Source: Piscinibacter caeni
GTDB lineage: Bacteria; Pseudomonadota; Gammaproteobacteria; Burkholderiales; Burkholderiaceae_C
Reading direction: 5' to 3'
Length of the DNA stretch: 64,000 nt
Assembly: GCA_003265685.1 (NCBI GenBank)
Contig: QJOU01000018.1
Coordinates: 1-64,000, forward strand
Part shown: in pieces, positions 61,593 to 64,000 of the stretch
Numbering within the stretch: position 1 is the stretch's first letter
Layout: the number at the start of each line of letters is the position of its first letter
Program-made: the position numbers and the translations under genes
The notes under the pieces: model-generated
What the model was told of the DNA's origin: nothing
Seen by the model: the letters and a program-made list of their open reading frames with translations, nothing else
The model's database searches: none

Positions 61593-62225
61593 TCAGTAAC
61601 GCCACGCGTAGCGAAGCTGGTCGAAGTCCTCGCTGGGATTGGGATCCTTGATGCCGGCGTTCGAGAAGTGCTGTACGCGCAAGGCCAGTTCGTGCTGCCG
61701 GTCAACGCCGAAGCGACGCCCGATCGCCAGGTGGTCGCCGAAGTTGAATGCGGTGCTGAATCGCTTGTCGCGGCTGCGGTAGACGGGCAGCAGCACGTTG
61801 GCGCCGATGCCGGCTTCGACGAACCAGGCCTCGCCCCAGGCCCGCGGCTGCCAGCGCAGGACCGGCGTCACGCCTAGCTGCGTGACCCAGGCCGAAGCCC
61901 GGCGGCCATCGTCGAGGCGGCTGTTCCAGCGTCCGAACGAAGCCTCCCAGTAGCCACTGGCCTTGCCGCTCGCGAAATCGCGCTGCCAGCGCCAGTCCCA
62001 CGCCGCGCCGGCGGCGGGGGTGTGCGCGTCCGCCGCGGCGCCGAGCTGTACGAACACCTGGTCGGGCGCCAGCAGGTGGCGCGCACCGGGCATCGCGGCG
62101 GGAGCGCTCGACGCGGCGGCGAGCCAGGCCACTGCCACGGCCATCCGTACGCCGCGGCTCGCGGCCGACGCGGCGGATCCGGGGCGCTTCGAGGTCATGC
62201 CGGTGGCCATGCCGGGGGAGCGCAT
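61593..62225 (-). CDS. pagL: PagL-like lipid A 3-O-deacylase (acyloxyacyl hydrolase)
   Basis: 210 residues. After an N-terminal signal segment (hydrophobic VAVAWLAAASSAPAA), the protein is a small eight-strand-type barrel. The catalytic pair sits in VQHFSNAGIKDPNPSED (His and Ser, the HxSN motif of PagL), near the C-terminus with a final aromatic (WRY). It removes the 3-O acyl chain of lipid A in the outer membrane. The ATG at 62225 has a GAAGG site; later ATGs at 62210 and 62198 are possible. It follows DUF4148 copy 2 after 10 bp. Confidence 0.82.
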   Translation of the reverse strand: MRSPGMATGMTSKRPGSAASAASRGVRMAVAVAWLAAASSAPAAMPGARHLLAPDQVFVQLGAAADAHTPAAGAAWDWRWQRDFASGKASGYWEASFGRWNSRLDDGRRASAWVTQLGVTPVLRWQPRAWGEAWFVEAGIGANVLLPVYRSRDKRFSTAFNFGDHLAIGRRFGVDRQHELALRVQHFSNAGIKDPNPSEDFDQLRYAWRY

Positions 62226-62235
62226 GGAGTGGCCT

Positions 62236-62652
62236 TCAGCTGCCGGAGCGTTCGCCCTGGCTGAGGCGGACGCCGCTGGCCAGCGCGTGCTCCAGCTCGG
62301 CACGCACCTGCGCACGCGTCTTGGTCGACGCGACCTCGCGGCGCGCGAAGCTGCCGTAGAAAGGCCCGTGGTTGCGGGTCTCCAGCGTGCCGTCGCGGCG
62401 CGCTGCGTCCAGTTCGGCGCGCACCTCGGCGCGCGTGCGGCTCGAGGCGCGTGACGCGCCGTCGACGAGGCCGTACAGATCACCCGAGCGGGGCAGCGTG
62501 CCGCTGGCGCGCGCCTGCTCGAACTCGGCGATCACCTCGGCGCGGCTGCGTGTCGAAAGCGGGCTGGCGAAGTCCTGCGTGCCCTCCTGCGCGAGTGCAC
62601 CGGTGGCAGCGAGCAGGGCAAGGGCGGCAATGGCGTATCGATGGGTCTTCAT
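62236..62652 (-). CDS. DUF4148 family exported protein (copy 2)
   Basis: 138 residues, a paralogue of the protein at 59893. The signal peptide ends at LAQ, the start EGTQDFAS is shared, and the three helical repeats (SRAEVIAEFEQARASG, TRAEVRAELDAARRDG, TKTRAQVRAELEHALASG) and the tail GVRLSQGERSGS match. It starts the unit with pagL. Duplication within a few kilobases kept the upstream region as well. Confidence 0.9.
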   Translation of the reverse strand: MKTHRYAIAALALLAATGALAQEGTQDFASPLSTRSRAEVIAEFEQARASGTLPRSGDLYGLVDGASRASSRTRAEVRAELDAARRDGTLETRNHGPFYGSFARREVASTKTRAQVRAELEHALASGVRLSQGERSGS

Positions 62653-62676
62653 GGCGGCTCCAGTGGGTTGCTGTCC

Positions 62677-62755
62677 GACCAATCTAGGTGCCGTCTGCGT
62701 CCGCAAAAACGGCTCGCCGGCCAATGCACCGTTGCAGCTTCGCCAAAGATCGGCG
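62677..62755 (-). promoter_or_regulatory. Upstream block of DUF4148 copy 2, shared with copy 1
   Basis: Counterpart of 60411-60490. The TAGATT hexamer is at 62686-62681 on the minus strand, with a T-rich -35 position (TTTTTG) 17 bp away. CGGCCAATGCA, CGTTGCA and GCCAAAG words are all kept at matching spacing. Confidence 0.55.
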
Positions 62756-62969
62756 GCCTCGCACAGGAGCAGCGACGCCTCGACTCGTCGTCCCGGTCGC
62801 CCTATGCCTTTGGGCCGAGCCGCACGTGCACCGCGCGGGTCACGCCGTTCCACCACGAGCAGCGGGGGCCGTGCTGCGTCCTCGCGGGGTGCGCGCCCCC
62901 CTTCCGATGTTGCTCACGGGGGCGGCGCCGCTCGCCGATGCTTGGGGTACGGTTTCCAAGGAGCAGACG

Positions 62970-63194
62970 ATGTACACCCCCCACCCAACCCAGACGCCCC
63001 GGTGCACGCACCAGCTGCGCTTCGCATCGCTGTTCCACGCCGGGCGCGCCCTGTCCTTTCCCTGCGATGCGGCCGGCCGCGTGCCACTGGACGGGCTGAG
63101 CGAACGCGGGCGCAACAACTACCTGTTCGCGCGCGCCGTGGTCGGCCGCGACTACGGCGTGCCGGTGGTGCTGCCGGCCGCCGAGCACGGTTAG
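62970..63194 (+). CDS. Conserved small hypothetical protein
   Basis: 74 residues. A strong AAGGAG site (62958-62963) precedes the ATG at 62970 by 6 bp. The sequence [40 protein letters not shown] resembles a short protein I have seen in many Burkholderiales, without assigned function. It is convergent with the catalase gene, and their stop codons overlap. Confidence 0.7.
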   Translation: MYTPHPTQTPRCTHQLRFASLFHAGRALSFPCDAAGRVPLDGLSERGRNNYLFARAVVGRDYGVPVVLPAAEHG

Positions 63195-64000
63195 CGCAGG
63201 GCGGCTCTGCGCCGCGCAGCCAGGGCCGCCGCGACGCCGGCGCCGTAGGCCGGGTCGGCGCGGCTGCAGTTCGCGACATGGCGCTGCTGCACCTCGTCGC
63301 TCGCACCGCCCACGGAACGCGCCGTGTTCTCGAACAGGCGCTGCCGCTCGTCGGTCGAGAGCAGCCGGAACAGCGCGCCCGGCTGCGTGTAGTAGTCGTC
63401 GTCGGCACGGTGGTCCCAGTGCGTCGCCGGGCCCTGGACCGCCAGCGGCGGGTCGGCCCGCGCAGGATCGTCGCGCCACTCGCTCCTGCTGTTGGGCACG
63501 TAGCCGATCGTGCCGCCCTGGTTGCCGTCCACGCGCATCGTGCCGTCGCGGTGGTAGCTGTGGAACGGGCACTTCGGCGCGTTCACCGGGATCTGGTGGA
63601 AGTTGACACCGAGCCGGTAGCGCTGTGCGTCGCCGTAGCTGAACAGCCGCGCCTGCAGCATCTTGTCGGGTGAGAAGCCGATGCCGGGCACCACGTTGGC
63701 CGGCGAGAACGCGGCCTGCTCGACCTCGGCGAAGTAGTTGTCGGGGTTGCGGTTGAGTTCCAGCACGCCGACCTCGATCAGCGGGTAGTCCTTGTGCGGC
63801 CAGACCTTGGTCAGGTCGAAGGGGTTGAAGGGGCTGGCCTCGGCCTGCGCCTCGGTCATCACCTGGATGGCCAGCGTCCAGCGCGGGAAGTCGAAACGCT
63901 CGATGGCGTCGTAGAGATCGCGCTGCGCGCTCTCGCGGTCCTTCGCGACGATGGCCTCGGCCTGCGCGTCGCTCAGGTTGCGGATGCCCTGCCGGCTGCG
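63191..64000 (-). CDS. Catalase, monofunctional heme type (N-terminus cut by window edge)
   Basis: About 270 C-terminal residues. The heme-ligand Tyr motif [11 protein letters not shown] is intact, preceded by [28 protein letters not shown], the typical core of clade 3 small-subunit catalases. The Gly-rich C-terminus ends in an Arg/Ala run. It converts hydrogen peroxide to water and oxygen. The catalytic His and Asn lie outside the window. Confidence 0.95.
   Translation of the reverse strand, partial: RSRQGIRNLSDAQAEAIVAKDRESAQRDLYDAIERFDFPRWTLAIQVMTEAQAEASPFNPFDLTKVWPHKDYPLIEVGVLELNRNPDNYFAEVEQAAFSPANVVPGIGFSPDKMLQARLFSYGDAQRYRLGVNFHQIPVNAPKCPFHSYHRDGTMRVDGNQGGTIGYVPNSRSEWRDDPARADPPLAVQGPATHWDHRADDDYYTQPGALFRLLSTDERQRLFENTARSVGGASDEVQQRHVANCSRADPAYGAGVAAALAARRRAALR

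Overview
The window looks like chromosome of a high-GC betaproteobacterium of the order Burkholderiales (Rubrivivax/Methylibium/Leptothrix-like). This rests on very GC-rich genes, an IF-1 plus cold-shock gene pair, a GCCCCC/GGGGGC intergenic repeat of a kind I associate with this order, and DUF4148, DUF1302/DUF1329 and YCF48-like families. Genus assignment is inference.

Layout. 1-3.1 kb: a dihydropyrimidinase (cut by the left edge), an Asp/Glu-racemase-superfamily enzyme and a GntR/FCD regulator, with an array of TGTCGACA-type boxes in the divergent promoter. 3.1-11.4 kb: housekeeping and signalling genes (SDR, class III cyclase with FHA domain, polyphosphate:AMP phosphotransferase, SelO, ADP-ribosylglycohydrolase, IF-1, cold-shock protein, YihY). 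11.4-16.9 kb: a LysE/ArgO exporter, a lipoprotein with a caspase/CHAT-like His-Cys pair, and a divergent wHTH-ATPase-TPR regulator. 16.9-36.1 kb: a long minus-strand catabolic cluster with two tandem Rieske oxygenases, a Rieske ferredoxin, a VOC dioxygenase, an alpha/beta hydrolase, two flavin hydroxylases, an FAH-family hydrolase and an MFS transporter. It also has an envelope export/uptake set (RND, YCF48-like, DUF1329, DUF1302). A divergent LysR gene is the probable regulator. 36.1-44.7 kb: an arsenic island with two ArsR genes around one palindromic operator, ArsC, an aquaglyceroporin, ArsD, ArsA, a flavoprotein, an MFS protein and a CysK-glutaredoxin fusion, but no ArsB or Acr3.

44.7-59.4 kb is an accessory zone with visibly lower GC and many decayed genes (LysR, IS66, IS91 and IS256 remnants, a PIN-like fragment). 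In its middle sits an intact four-gene Tn7-like transposition module: tnsA, tnsB, tnsC and a tnsD/tniQ-type selector (48.8-54.8 kb). The genes overlap or nearly abut. The TnsA homologue seems to lack the catalytic lysine of its PD-(D/E)xK nuclease fold. I found no CRISPR array or cas gene and could not place the transposon ends. 59.4-64 kb returns to core-like genes: two DUF4148 paralogues with a conserved upstream block, a Rof-like protein, a PagL-like lipid A deacylase and a catalase cut by the right edge.
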